A DNA stretch of 64,000 bases from Thiobacillus sp. 0-1251 (GTDB lineage: Bacteria; Pseudomonadota; Gammaproteobacteria; Burkholderiales; Thiobacillaceae). Below are positions 18,163 through 27,275 of this stretch, in pieces (position 1 is the first letter of the stretch; every line of letters begins with the position of its first letter). The notes below the pieces were generated by a model that ran no database searches, was not told the DNA's origin, and saw only the letters and a program-made list of their open reading frames with translations. Position numbers and translations under genes: made by a program. The DNA lies in NCBI GenBank assembly GCA_001899305.1, contig MKWL01000019.1, positions 62,001 to 126,000 on the forward strand. The letters are read 5' to 3'.

Positions 18163-19088
18163 GCCCGCGTTTCTCGGTCATCATTCCCGCATTCAACGCA
18201 GCCGACACCCTGGCGCGCGCCATCGAGTCGGTGCGTGCGCAAAGCTGGCCGGTACATGAAATCATCGTGGTGGATGACGGCTCGATCGATGCCACGGCCG
18301 ATGTCGCGCGCCAGTTCGGCGAGGCGGTGCGGTTGATCCGGCAGCCCAACAGCGGCGTGTCGGTGGCGCGCAACGCGGGTGCCGCCGCCGCCACGGGCGA
18401 TTGGCTGGCGTTTCTCGACGCCGACGACTGGTATGCACCCGGTCGTGTCGAGCTCCATGCGGCATGGATTGCCGAGGACGCGACGCTGGATTGCCTGACG
18501 GGCGATTACGAATACCGCGATACGGATGGAAAGCTGCTCGGCACGTCGATGGCGCAGCACGAATCGGGGCGCCTGATGCTGGCCAAGGCAGCCGGAGCGG
18601 TGCGTGTGGTGATGGACACGCCCGCAGAAATCACGGCTTTCGTGGCCGATCATTTCGGCGATACGCACACGCTGTCGGTTCCGCGTGCCCGGTTCATCGA
18701 ACTGGGCGGTTACCCGACCGGATTCAAGGTCTGCGAAGATGTCCATTTCCTGACCCGGCTGGTGGCCAATAGTCATCGTATCGGCGTAATCTGCGAAAGC
18801 CTCGGCGTGTACGTGATACATGGCGGCAGCGCCACGCGCCGCAATCCGGTGGCAGCGCAGCGTGAAAATGTGCGCACGCTGTCCGATCTGATGCGGCTGG
18901 CCGAACGTTTCCCGACACCGGTCAGGCAGGGGGTGGCGGGCCGGATGGTCGGCGCGCGCTACAACCTCGGCTGCGCATTGAGCAAGAGCGGGCAGCGTAT
19001 CGCGGCCGTCCGGGCCGTGTTGCCGCTGCTGGCTGCGCGCCCCGGCTGGCAGAGCCTGCGTGCTGTGCTGTCGATGCTGACCGGTTGA
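18159..19088 (+). CDS. GT2 glycosyltransferase
   Basis: This 309-residue GT-A fold enzyme has N-terminal FSVIIPAFNAADTLARAI, the nucleotide-binding VVDDGS, and the metal-binding FLDADDWY (DxD equivalent). ATG 18159 overlaps the preceding stop. It is the last of a three-gene coupled run starting at 16046. Donor and acceptor cannot be predicted. The 107-base gap after it contains a GCCGGC inverted pair (near 19093-19107) without a following T-run. Confidence 0.86.
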   Translation: MSPRFSVIIPAFNAADTLARAIESVRAQSWPVHEIIVVDDGSIDATADVARQFGEAVRLIRQPNSGVSVARNAGAAAATGDWLAFLDADDWYAPGRVELHAAWIAEDATLDCLTGDYEYRDTDGKLLGTSMAQHESGRLMLAKAAGAVRVVMDTPAEITAFVADHFGDTHTLSVPRARFIELGGYPTGFKVCEDVHFLTRLVANSHRIGVICESLGVYVIHGGSATRRNPVAAQRENVRTLSDLMRLAERFPTPVRQGVAGRMVGARYNLGCALSKSGQRIAAVRAVLPLLAARPGWQSLRAVLSMLTG

Positions 19089-19195
19089 GCATGCCGGCTT
19101 TGCCGGCCCCCGCTAGGTACATGGCCGGCATGGAGAATAGCCGGATGGAAGGTTTGTCTGGTCTGAACGAGGCCCCTGGATGACATGGGTAGGGT

Positions 19196-20164
19196 ATGCT
19201 GATCACCGTTGTAATCACGACTCACGATCGTCCCGAATTGCTCCGTGAGGCTATTGCCAGTGTCGAGGCTCAGCGCTTCGACGAATGGGATGTCATCGTG
19301 GTGGACGATGGGTCCCGTCCCGCGGTGACGTTCGATGCCCGGCAGAAAGAATTGGCAGGACGCATCAGGCTGCTGCGGAACGAGATAGCGCAAGGACCCT
19401 CGGAAGCCCGCAATACGGGAATGCGGACGGCAACTGGCGAAGTGATTTTCTTTCTCGACGACGACGATTTGCTCGGTGTCGATGCGCTGGCGCAGATCGA
19501 TGCGGCTTTCCGGGACGATGCGAACCTGAATTGTCTGTTTGTGAATGTGGAACCTTTCGGCAGCGATGCCGAGGGGACCCGACACAATCAGATGCAGGCA
19601 GTGACGCGTGTACTCGCTACGATGGGCGAGCGCCTGGAGGGAACCGAAGGCGTGTTGCGCCTGCATTCCGACCTGTTGTTCGGCGCATTGCTCGAGCGTA
19701 TCCCGATGGCGTTTCAGCGGGTGGCGATCAAACGAGCCCAATTGCAGAAAGTCGGGTTCTACAGCGGAAAAGGGTTCGAGGACCTGGAATGGTATTACCG
19801 GGTGGCACTTCGCTGTACGTGTGGCCTGCTCGTGACGCCCAGCTATCGTGTGCGATGCGAGGGGCAGAGTTATTTCAGCCGGCCGGAGGAAAAGCAACGC
19901 CTCATCGACACCATCATCCATATTCGCAAAGGACTTCTGAACCTGGACGAGGTCGCCGCCACGCCCCTGCTCAAACGATTGACGACGGCTTCCCTGGCAA
20001 GCGCGCATTTCAACAAGGCCTATTACGCATATCAGAATCACCTGGCTTTTCCCTGGCGCAATCTTTTCGACTCAACGGTCAACGGACTGTACTGGCACCA
20101 CTTCAGCTTGGCAGGGAAAGTACTGAAGAACCGCATTCGCCAAGCGATAACGCGACAGCATTAA
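19196..20164 (+). CDS. GT2 glycosyltransferase
   Basis: This 322-residue GT-A enzyme starts MLITVVITTHDRPELL with VVDDGSRP and a striking FFLDDDDLLG metal-binding site. The C-terminal part (NHLAFPWRNLF) is helical and amphipathic, which may hold it to the membrane. It stands apart from its neighbours by gaps of 107 and 166 bases, so it may have its own promoter; no convincing promoter hexamers were found. Its base composition is slightly lower in GC than the flanking genes. Confidence 0.85.
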   Translation: MLITVVITTHDRPELLREAIASVEAQRFDEWDVIVVDDGSRPAVTFDARQKELAGRIRLLRNEIAQGPSEARNTGMRTATGEVIFFLDDDDLLGVDALAQIDAAFRDDANLNCLFVNVEPFGSDAEGTRHNQMQAVTRVLATMGERLEGTEGVLRLHSDLLFGALLERIPMAFQRVAIKRAQLQKVGFYSGKGFEDLEWYYRVALRCTCGLLVTPSYRVRCEGQSYFSRPEEKQRLIDTIIHIRKGLLNLDEVAATPLLKRLTTASLASAHFNKAYYAYQNHLAFPWRNLFDSTVNGLYWHHFSLAGKVLKNRIRQAITRQH

Positions 20165-20330
20165 TGCGGGTTGTGAAGATTGTTCTCGACGGCGTGCAAG
20201 GTGGAAAGGGTCCAGGTCGCGGCATAAATCGCCTGATTCCGGGCAGGGCCGTTATCATTCGGGCATGCTGCATCGACATGTCCAATCCCGCAGAAATCTC
20301 AAAACCGACAAATAACCGCTGCAGGCACCG

Positions 20331-21518
20331 ATGACGCCATACGGCCTGCCCCGCTTCCCCATCATGACTCGTCTGCTCGTCCTCACCGAACTCTTTCTCC
20401 CGACCAAGGGCGGTACAGCCGTGTGGGCCGCCGAGGTGTACCGGCGTCTCGGCGGCAAGGAAATCCATATCGTCACTGCCGATGTGGCCGGCGCGGCGGC
20501 TGTGGACGCAACGCATCCCAATACCATTCATCGCCTCAGCCTCAGACGTGTGGCCTGGCTGCGTCCCGAGTCGCTCGCGATGTACGCCCGTTTTTTCCTC
20601 CGGTCGCTGCGGTTGGCGTTCACGCACCGCTTCGAGGCCGTGCATGCCTTCCGCGCGCTGCCGGAAGGGCTGGTGGCATGGGGGGTGGCGCGCTTGACGT
20701 TCAGGCCGGTGGCCATCTATGCCCATGGCGAAGAACTCACCAGCTGGGGGAACGGCCGGAAATTCAGGGCGATGCGGTTCGCCCTGCGTCATGCCGACCG
20801 GGTCATTGCCAACAGCGACCATACGCGTGACACCTTGCGGGGCATGGGCGTCGACCCGGCGCGCATCACACTCATCTATCCCGGTGTCGATGTCTCGGTA
20901 TTCAGGCCAGGCCTGGATACCACCGGTTTGCGCGAGAGCCTGGGGATCGGCGCGGACGAGAAACTGCTGTTCTCGGTCGGCAGGCTGTCGCGTCGCAAGG
21001 GCTTCGACCAGATGATCCGGGCCGTGGGGCGACTGCATGCCGAAGGAATGCCCCTGCGCTATGTCATTGGCGGGATAGGCGAGGATGCCGACTATCTCGA
21101 CGGACTGATCCATGATCTCGGCCTGACGGGCGTGGTCCATCGCATCGGCCCGGTCAGGGAAGCGGATCTGCCACGCTGGCAGAATGCCTGCGATATATTT
21201 GCCATGCCCAACCGCGAAATCAACGGCGACAACGAGGGCTTCGGCATGGTCTTCATCGAGGCGGCTGCCTGCGGCAAGCCGAGCCTGGCCGGCCTGGCCG
21301 GCGGCACGGGATCGGCAGTGCTGCATGGCGAGACGGGGCTGCGGGTGGATGGCACGTCGGTCGATGCCGTGGCAGACGGTTTGCGGAGCCTGCTGGCGCA
21401 GCCGGACTTGACTCGTGCCTGGGGCCAGCGCGCATTGCAGCGGGTGGAACGCGAATTCTCCTGGGAGCGGGTGGCAGAGAAAACCCGCCAACTGAACATG
21501 ACAACAACCCGGTCCTGA
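20331..21518 (+). CDS. GT4 glycosyltransferase
   Basis: This 395-residue GT4 enzyme has LTELFLPTKGGTAVWAAE near the N-terminus (glycine-rich acceptor loop), FSVGRLSRRKGFDQMIRA at the start of the donor domain, and the usual E-x7-E region NEGFGMVFIEAAACG. Two start codons are possible, 20331 and 20364; neither has a strong ribosome site, and the second would remove an 11-residue tail that looks non-conserved. It belongs with the next GT2 gene, nine bases downstream. Confidence 0.86.
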   Translation: MTPYGLPRFPIMTRLLVLTELFLPTKGGTAVWAAEVYRRLGGKEIHIVTADVAGAAAVDATHPNTIHRLSLRRVAWLRPESLAMYARFFLRSLRLAFTHRFEAVHAFRALPEGLVAWGVARLTFRPVAIYAHGEELTSWGNGRKFRAMRFALRHADRVIANSDHTRDTLRGMGVDPARITLIYPGVDVSVFRPGLDTTGLRESLGIGADEKLLFSVGRLSRRKGFDQMIRAVGRLHAEGMPLRYVIGGIGEDADYLDGLIHDLGLTGVVHRIGPVREADLPRWQNACDIFAMPNREINGDNEGFGMVFIEAAACGKPSLAGLAGGTGSAVLHGETGLRVDGTSVDAVADGLRSLLAQPDLTRAWGQRALQRVEREFSWERVAEKTRQLNMTTTRS

Positions 21519-21527
21519 GCCGCATCC

Positions 21528-22391
21528 ATGACAGATACCGTATCCCCTTGGCCCGTCGCCGTTTTTGCCCATAACGAAGCGCGCAACATCGTCGCTTGCC
21601 TCGACAGCCTGCAGGCCGCCGCGACCCATCCGCTCGCCTGCCACGTGCTGGCCAATGCTTGCACCGATCGGACCGAAGCGCTGGTACGCGAATATGCGGC
21701 CGATCACCCCCATGTCCACCTCGTGTCGATCGCGCTGGGTGACAAGGCCAATGCCTGGAACGTGTTCGTCCATGAGATCGCTGCGTGCACGGAGACACCC
21801 TGTTTTTTCATCGACGGCGACGTGCGGGCGGTGGCCGGCTCACTCGATGTCATGGCACAGGCATTGGCGCAGCATCCCCAGGCAAACGGCGTATCGGCCT
21901 TGCCGCAAAGCGGTCGTGGTGTTGCAGCGTTCCAGCGCGACATGCTCAGGGATAATGGCGTGGCGGGCAATTTATACGGCTTGCGTGGAAGCTTCGTGGA
22001 ACGCATCCGCGCCCAGGCCATCAAAATGCCTGTCGGCACCATCGGCGAAGATGCGCTGATGGGCGCGATGCTGAAATGGGATTTGCAGGGGGACACCCGC
22101 TGGGACAACGGCCGCGTGGTCGTGGCCCGTGAGGCTGGGTTTGAATTCGACTCGGTGTCGCCCTGGTTGCCGCGCGAATGGAAAAAATACTTTCGGCGGC
22201 GCGTGCGCTACAGCGTGCGGGGATATCAGAACAAGATGCTGGGACGGGCCATCCAGCCCGCAGGGTTCACTGCATTGCCGTTTCATGTGCGCGACCTGTA
22301 TCCCCGCTACCCGGAGGTGCTCAGGCTGGATTGGCGCGGATTGAACACCCTGTTTGACTGGCTGGCCATTCGGGAGATACGGTCGGCATGA
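21528..22391 (+). CDS. GT2-like glycosyltransferase
   Basis: This 287-residue protein resembles GT2 enzymes: VAVFAHNEARNIVACLDSL, then VLANACTDRTEALV, and a metal-site equivalent FFIDGDVRA. A GEDALMGAML segment follows, as in the catalytic loop. A basic C-terminal portion (KKYFRRRVRYSVRGYQNK) could face the membrane. It lies between a GT4 gene and a TPR protein gene, all on the plus strand. The sugar transferred is unknown. Confidence 0.8.
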   Translation: MTDTVSPWPVAVFAHNEARNIVACLDSLQAAATHPLACHVLANACTDRTEALVREYAADHPHVHLVSIALGDKANAWNVFVHEIAACTETPCFFIDGDVRAVAGSLDVMAQALAQHPQANGVSALPQSGRGVAAFQRDMLRDNGVAGNLYGLRGSFVERIRAQAIKMPVGTIGEDALMGAMLKWDLQGDTRWDNGRVVVAREAGFEFDSVSPWLPREWKKYFRRRVRYSVRGYQNKMLGRAIQPAGFTALPFHVRDLYPRYPEVLRLDWRGLNTLFDWLAIREIRSA

Positions 22392-22422
22392 CGGAATCGA
22401 GATGATAGAGAAAGGACGCGCG

Positions 22423-23196
22423 ATGAAGACGCTCACCAAGTTGATGCTGGGACTGGCAGGACTTGTCATGGCCCTGCCCGCCACGGCGGAGTGGAAGCCA
22501 AGCCCGGCGGAAATGGCCACCCTCCCACCTTATTGTGCGGCGCGGTTCGATGAAAAATCGGAGGCGTTCAAGAGCTGGCGGGATTCCATGGGATCCGATT
22601 TCATGCACGTCCATCATTACTGTGCCGGACTCAATTTCGTGAACCGGGCGCGCGGCATGGGGTCGTCCAACAAGGATCGACAGGGCACGCTGGAAGCGGC
22701 GCTGCGCAACTTCGATTACATGCTTGCCCATACCCACCCGGATTTTTCCCTGCGCCCCGAAATCCTGATGAACCGCGGCATTGCCCTGTCGATGATGAAG
22801 CGGACGGGCGAAGCGGTCGGGGATCTGATGAAGGCGATCGAGGCGGATCCGAAACAGCCCCGTGCCTACATGACGTTGGCAGACCTGTACAGCCAGCAGA
22901 AGAATCGCGCCAAGGCCCTGGAGACCGTCACGGAGGGCTTGCGGCACAATCCCGACACCAAGAGCCTGCAACGGCGCTACACCGAACTGGGTGGCAAGCT
23001 GCCGTACCCAGCCCCCGTCGAGCCTGTACCGGTTGCCGTTCAGGCGGACACGGCCGCCGCGCCGACTGCCGAACCCGGTTCCACGCCACCCGTCGAGTCG
23101 TCTGACAGCGCACCGCCGCCTCCTGCCGAGACGCCTGCAGCGCCGCCCAAAATCGGCTCGCCGACCAATCCCTACTGCCGTTTCTGCCCGGATTGA
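22423..23196 (+). CDS. Exported TPR-repeat protein
   Basis: This 257-residue protein has a signal peptide (MKTLTKLMLGLAGLVMALPATA) likely cleaved before EW. Two or three TPR-like helical pairs follow (ALSMMKRTGEAVGDLMKAI, AYMTLADLYSQQKNRAKAL). A proline/alanine-rich tail leads to an unusual Cys-containing end, NPYCRFCPD. The start at 22423 is chosen for the signal peptide and the AAAGGA at 22410-22415. TPR proteins in polysaccharide loci often help assemble export complexes. Its stop directly abuts the stop of the convergent gene. Confidence 0.75.
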   Translation: MKTLTKLMLGLAGLVMALPATAEWKPSPAEMATLPPYCAARFDEKSEAFKSWRDSMGSDFMHVHHYCAGLNFVNRARGMGSSNKDRQGTLEAALRNFDYMLAHTHPDFSLRPEILMNRGIALSMMKRTGEAVGDLMKAIEADPKQPRAYMTLADLYSQQKNRAKALETVTEGLRHNPDTKSLQRRYTELGGKLPYPAPVEPVPVAVQADTAAAPTAEPGSTPPVESSDSAPPPPAETPAAPPKIGSPTNPYCRFCPD

Positions 23197-26100
23197 TCAG
23201 GGGCGGGCGCGCTGCCGCGACGCCTGGACGAAGGCCTGCAACCGGGCCCATAAATCCGCCTTCAGCTGCGGATGGTGCGCCGACACGTCGTGCTGGCAGG
23301 CGGGGTCGGTTTCCAGGTCGAACAGGCTGAGCACATGGCCTGTCTCGAGTGGCTGGTAAACCAGTTTCCAGCGGCCGCTTCGGATCATGCGATCCTTGGC
23401 GTCGAGGATGGCGTTGCAGTATTCGGACTTGATTGCCAGGGCGCCGCTGGCGCGATCCGGCACCTCCATCAGTTCCAGCAGGTTGGGATAGCGCAGGTGC
23501 GCATCCGGCAGGCCGGGAATATGCGCGATCCAGATGCCGGTTTCATTGAAGGCGTCGAGTTCGGGGCAGTTGCCGTCCAGCTCCATGCAGCCTGCGAGCG
23601 ACACGCCGTCCACGCTGGCGACGGGCGGTGCGCCGACGAGTTCAAGCAACGTGGGAGCAAGGTCGATCGAGCGCACCACCTGCTCCACCGTGCCGCGTGC
23701 CGGACGGCCGGGGGCGCGGATGACCAGCGGAATGCGCGGGCTGAAATCGCCGACTGCAGAATTGCCCTGTCCCCAGGTGTCGTGCTCGAAGAATTCCATG
23801 CCGTGGTCGGAGTAGACGACGATGATCGTATTGTCGGCGAGGCCGCAGACGTCCAGGTGCGCCAGCATCTTGCCGACTTCATCGTCGAATTCCGCCACGC
23901 AGCCGTCGTACAAGTCGACGATCTGATCGAGATCGAACTCTTCCCTGGGTGCGCCCTGACGCCGGATGATTTCGAACGGGTCCGTGAGCCGGGCCATCGC
24001 GAATTTTGATTCGCCGGCATAGCCAGGGTCGGCGAAGCGCGTATACCACGGCCATTCCGAGGCAAAGGGGGGATGCGTGGTGGAGTAGAACACATTGAGG
24101 AAGAACGGCTGTGCGCTTTCCGCCAGGCGCGATACCAGGCGCCGGGCGCGCTTGCCGAGCGGCTGCGTGAGCGGTACCCCGCCGAGATAGTACACCTCGG
24201 GCAGAAGCAGCCGCCCCAGCCGGTTATGGACGAACAGGGAAACGAACAGCCGCAGGTCCTTGGGACCCTGGCGGATGAGATATTTCAGGTTCCACTGGTC
24301 TTCCGGCAGATCGGTGTAGTCGAAGCCGAAGGAGAATTTCCCCATATCGGCACCGCACCAGTCCGAGATTGCCGCGGTACGATAGCCGGCCTGTTTCAGC
24401 CACACGGGCAGGGCATCCACGCTCAGCCGCGTGGTCTCGTGATCCGCATAGTTGTCGCGGATGCCGTGGGTGTGGGGCCAGGTTCCGGTCAGCATGGAGA
24501 TCAGACTCGGTGCCGTGCGCGCGCACGGCACATAGCAGTTGGCGAAGAGTGTGCCGCGCTCGCCCAGTCGGTCGATATGGGGCGTCAGCATGCGGCGATA
24601 TCCCAGCGCGCCCAAGCGGTCGGCGCGCAGCGTATCGGACCCGATCATGAGGATGTTGGGCTGCGAATCCGGCGCGCGCGCAGAGCGCTTGCGCGGCGCG
24701 CGCGCCTCGGGCTGCCAGCCTGCCCACACGATCGTCCCGGCAAAGAACAGCGTGGCCGCCCACAGGGCCATCAAGGTGGCCATGCGATTTTCCTTCGCCA
24801 GCTGCCAGGAGGCCGCCACGAACAATAGCCCGGTCAGGCCGATCGACAGAGCCTGCAGTCGGGCGATGCGTGCCGGCGTCATAGCATGCCAGAGTCGATA
24901 TAGCCGGCTCATGCGGTAATGCATCGATGCCGCCAGCAGCCCGGGATTGAAACGCAGCTTGCGGATGAATTGCAGTCCGAAGCCGCCGAGGGTGCCGAAC
25001 AGTGCGGCAATGGCGGCCAGCCATGCCGACCAGCCTGCGCCTGTCGCCGTGGCAAGCATGAAATAGAGCAGCACGCCGGCTCCCCCCGTGAAAAGCATGA
25101 GCGCAAAGGCCCAGGCCGTCAGGCGTGCCAGCGAAAACAGCGTGTAGCGGCGGTAATGCTTGAGCACCTCGTCGCGAATGCGGGGACCGGTATGCGAAAA
25201 ATCGAGCAGCGATTTGGCGAGCAGGGCGGCCGTGCCGATCCCGGCTACGCCCAGGGCGGGAAGCAGGCCGGTCCAGCGCGCGTCGCCGCTCGTGAACCAG
25301 GCGATCAGGCCGCAGACAGCGGTGACCAAGGCCAGCGATTCGGTGAGCACGATGCCGCGGTCGGGTGGGAGTTCCAGATTCTTGCCACGATGCCCCGACT
25401 CGCGGCAGCCCTGGATCTCGCCCAGGGCTGCCGCGGTGCGCACCCAGTAAAAACGCCGCTTGGCCCACGACAGGCTGAATACGCTGTGGGCCCCATACTC
25501 AGCCAGCTTGCGCCACATGTACAAGGGAACCGAGCCGTTGCCGCGGAGACGGGCGGTCGAGCGGGTTCGCTGATAGCTTTTTTTCAGGAGATAGCCGAGC
25601 CGAAGCCGTTCCGTGTCGACATAGTGGTACTGCACGATGGCCGGCGCATATTGACAGTGCTCGCCGCGCGCCAGGGCACGCAATACGTATTCGCTGTCCT
25701 CGCCGCCACCGAGATCATGGCCGTGCGGCCCCAGCTCGGTGGAAAATCGGCCGGCCAATTCAAACACGCGACGGCGCACGATCAGATTGCCGCCGCCCGG
25801 TATCGGGCCGGCCTCGGCCGTAACAGCCCGGGGCGTATCGCCCTGGTCGTAGCGCGGAACCGGCAGGGGATAGATGCGGTAGGGACCGTCATCGTGTACC
25901 CAGGCTGGCTCGTTGCCATCCCAATCCGGCAAAATCCTTCCGCAGTACAGGCCAGCATCGGGCCAGGCCGCAGCGGCCTGTTCGATGGCCGTCAAATAGT
26001 TCTCGTCCACGCGGTGGTCGTCATCCACCAGGGCAATGAGTTCGGTTTCGATGGTCGGGATGGCGGCATTCAGCGCATGGGATTTCCCGGGTGTGGGCAC

Positions 26101-26310
26101 GTCGAGCACCTGCAACGGCAAGTCGTTTCCAATCGCCTGGCAGGCTTGGTATGCCTGCATCTGCACCACGGTGTCATCACTGCAGGCATTGGCCGCTACC
26201 AGAATGTGCACGGGCATGGCGGGGCGGCGCGCGCGGTTGAGCGACGCCAGGGTCTTTTGCAGCAGGTCTGCCCGGTTGTGGGTGCAGATGAGGATAGTGA
26301 GCGCGGTCAC
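23197..26310 (-). CDS. GT2 - membrane - alkaline-phosphatase-superfamily fusion
   Basis: This 1,037-residue protein joins three parts. Residues 1-~300 are a GT2 domain (LTILICTHNRADLL, ALVDDDHRVDE, GGGEDSEYVLRAL). Residues ~315-545 hold several hydrophobic segments. Residues ~552-1,037 are a sulfatase-like domain: metal site SDTLRAD with Asp559, probable nucleophile Thr599 in RTAPSLISMLTG, and DHGMEFFEH with Asp835/His836. The FGly signature CxPxR is absent, so it is unlikely to be a true sulfatase; Thr nucleophiles occur in phosphoethanolamine and phosphoglycerol transferases. The order suggests a cytoplasmic sugar transferase tethered to an extracytoplasmic hydrolase or transferase. It is coupled to the next gene upstream by ATGA. 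Confidence 0.82.
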   Translation of the reverse strand: MTALTILICTHNRADLLQKTLASLNRARRPAMPVHILVAANACSDDTVVQMQAYQACQAIGNDLPLQVLDVPTPGKSHALNAAIPTIETELIALVDDDHRVDENYLTAIEQAAAAWPDAGLYCGRILPDWDGNEPAWVHDDGPYRIYPLPVPRYDQGDTPRAVTAEAGPIPGGGNLIVRRRVFELAGRFSTELGPHGHDLGGGEDSEYVLRALARGEHCQYAPAIVQYHYVDTERLRLGYLLKKSYQRTRSTARLRGNGSVPLYMWRKLAEYGAHSVFSLSWAKRRFYWVRTAAALGEIQGCRESGHRGKNLELPPDRGIVLTESLALVTAVCGLIAWFTSGDARWTGLLPALGVAGIGTAALLAKSLLDFSHTGPRIRDEVLKHYRRYTLFSLARLTAWAFALMLFTGGAGVLLYFMLATATGAGWSAWLAAIAALFGTLGGFGLQFIRKLRFNPGLLAASMHYRMSRLYRLWHAMTPARIARLQALSIGLTGLLFVAASWQLAKENRMATLMALWAATLFFAGTIVWAGWQPEARAPRKRSARAPDSQPNILMIGSDTLRADRLGALGYRRMLTPHIDRLGERGTLFANCYVPCARTAPSLISMLTGTWPHTHGIRDNYADHETTRLSVDALPVWLKQAGYRTAAISDWCGADMGKFSFGFDYTDLPEDQWNLKYLIRQGPKDLRLFVSLFVHNRLGRLLLPEVYYLGGVPLTQPLGKRARRLVSRLAESAQPFFLNVFYSTTHPPFASEWPWYTRFADPGYAGESKFAMARLTDPFEIIRRQGAPREEFDLDQIVDLYDGCVAEFDDEVGKMLAHLDVCGLADNTIIVVYSDHGMEFFEHDTWGQGNSAVGDFSPRIPLVIRAPGRPARGTVEQVVRSIDLAPTLLELVGAPPVASVDGVSLAGCMELDGNCPELDAFNETGIWIAHIPGLPDAHLRYPNLLELMEVPDRASGALAIKSEYCNAILDAKDRMIRSGRWKLVYQPLETGHVLSLFDLETDPACQHDVSAHHPQLKADLWARLQAFVQASRQRARP

Positions 26311-27275
26311 GCGAGTGCCCGTCGGGTACGTTTCCAGAAACGGGTCAGCACCTTGTTATGCAGGCGGTAGGCGGCTTTCACGGCGAGCGCGGGCGGCGTG
26401 CCCGGCGTGATCAGATCGTAGCCAAACTCGCGCAAGGTCCTGCCGGCCACGCTTTCGAAGGCCCTGATCTGGGCTGGCGTCATCTTGCTGCGCCATTTTC
26501 CCGCGTTGTCGGCTTTCAGGGGTTCGTGTACCAGGGGGGTCTTGCCTGGGTCGCCGACCGACGTGACGGAAAACAGCTCGGCCGAGTAGGGTTCGCCCAG
26601 AAATGTGCAGATCCGCTGCATGCTGTCTTCGGGGTGCGTGAGCAAGTCCTCGTAGCGCAACTCCATGTATTGCTGAGGCGGCAATTGGCTGCCCAGCGCG
26701 CGGCCTTTTTCCACGTAGCTTTCCCAGTATTCCGCCGCGAAATACGTGTTGTACACGGAGAAATCGTGCTGTCTGCCGAATAGTGAGAGGGCGACATCGC
26801 GTCCGTCGCGGATCAGATGCACGATCTGGGCATCGGGAAACCACTCGAGCAGTTTGGGGAGATGCATCACGTAATAAGGGGTCTTGTCGCCCCATCTGGA
26901 CTTTCCTTCGCCCCGCGCATTTTTCTCGAACAGGCCCGAGATGATCGCCGGCATCGTGTGCCGGCCTTCGGCATGAAGCTCCTGGGCCAACCGGTCGACA
27001 TCGAATTTCACGCCGTGCAGATCGGTCTCAAGGAAGTCCCGGCTTTGTTCATACATGGCCTGCAGCACGCGACGGGTATTGTCCGCCTGGCGGAGATCGC
27101 CAAAGCTTTCCAGATTGCGGTACAGCGGAATGAAGAAATGCGACTCTCCCGTGGGGAGCGAAATGTGCGGATGATTGCGCAGCCGGTACTGCAGCATGGT
27201 GGTGCCGGAGCGCGGTGCGCCGACGATGAAGATCGGGCCTTGCTGACGCGATGGGGACGGGAAAGACGAGGTCAC
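26307..27275 (-). CDS. Sulfotransferase family protein
   Basis: This 322-residue sulfotransferase-like protein has the 5'-phosphosulfate loop FIVGAPRSGTTMLQYRL at ~16-32 and a 3'-phosphate segment IVHLIRDGRDVALSLFG, close to the classical type. The GTG at 27275 is chosen because it overlaps the preceding gene's stop as GTGA and places the P-loop at the usual distance; the open frame further upstream runs inside the preceding gene. It is the best-conserved of the three sulfotransferases here. It is coupled at its end to the GT2 fusion gene. Confidence 0.85.
   Translation of the reverse strand: MTSSFPSPSRQQGPIFIVGAPRSGTTMLQYRLRNHPHISLPTGESHFFIPLYRNLESFGDLRQADNTRRVLQAMYEQSRDFLETDLHGVKFDVDRLAQELHAEGRHTMPAIISGLFEKNARGEGKSRWGDKTPYYVMHLPKLLEWFPDAQIVHLIRDGRDVALSLFGRQHDFSVYNTYFAAEYWESYVEKGRALGSQLPPQQYMELRYEDLLTHPEDSMQRICTFLGEPYSAELFSVTSVGDPGKTPLVHEPLKADNAGKWRSKMTPAQIRAFESVAGRTLREFGYDLITPGTPPALAVKAAYRLHNKVLTRFWKRTRRALA

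Noticed and set aside
19089-19195. GCCGGC inverted pair as a terminator
   Set aside because: The stem is short and no T-run follows.
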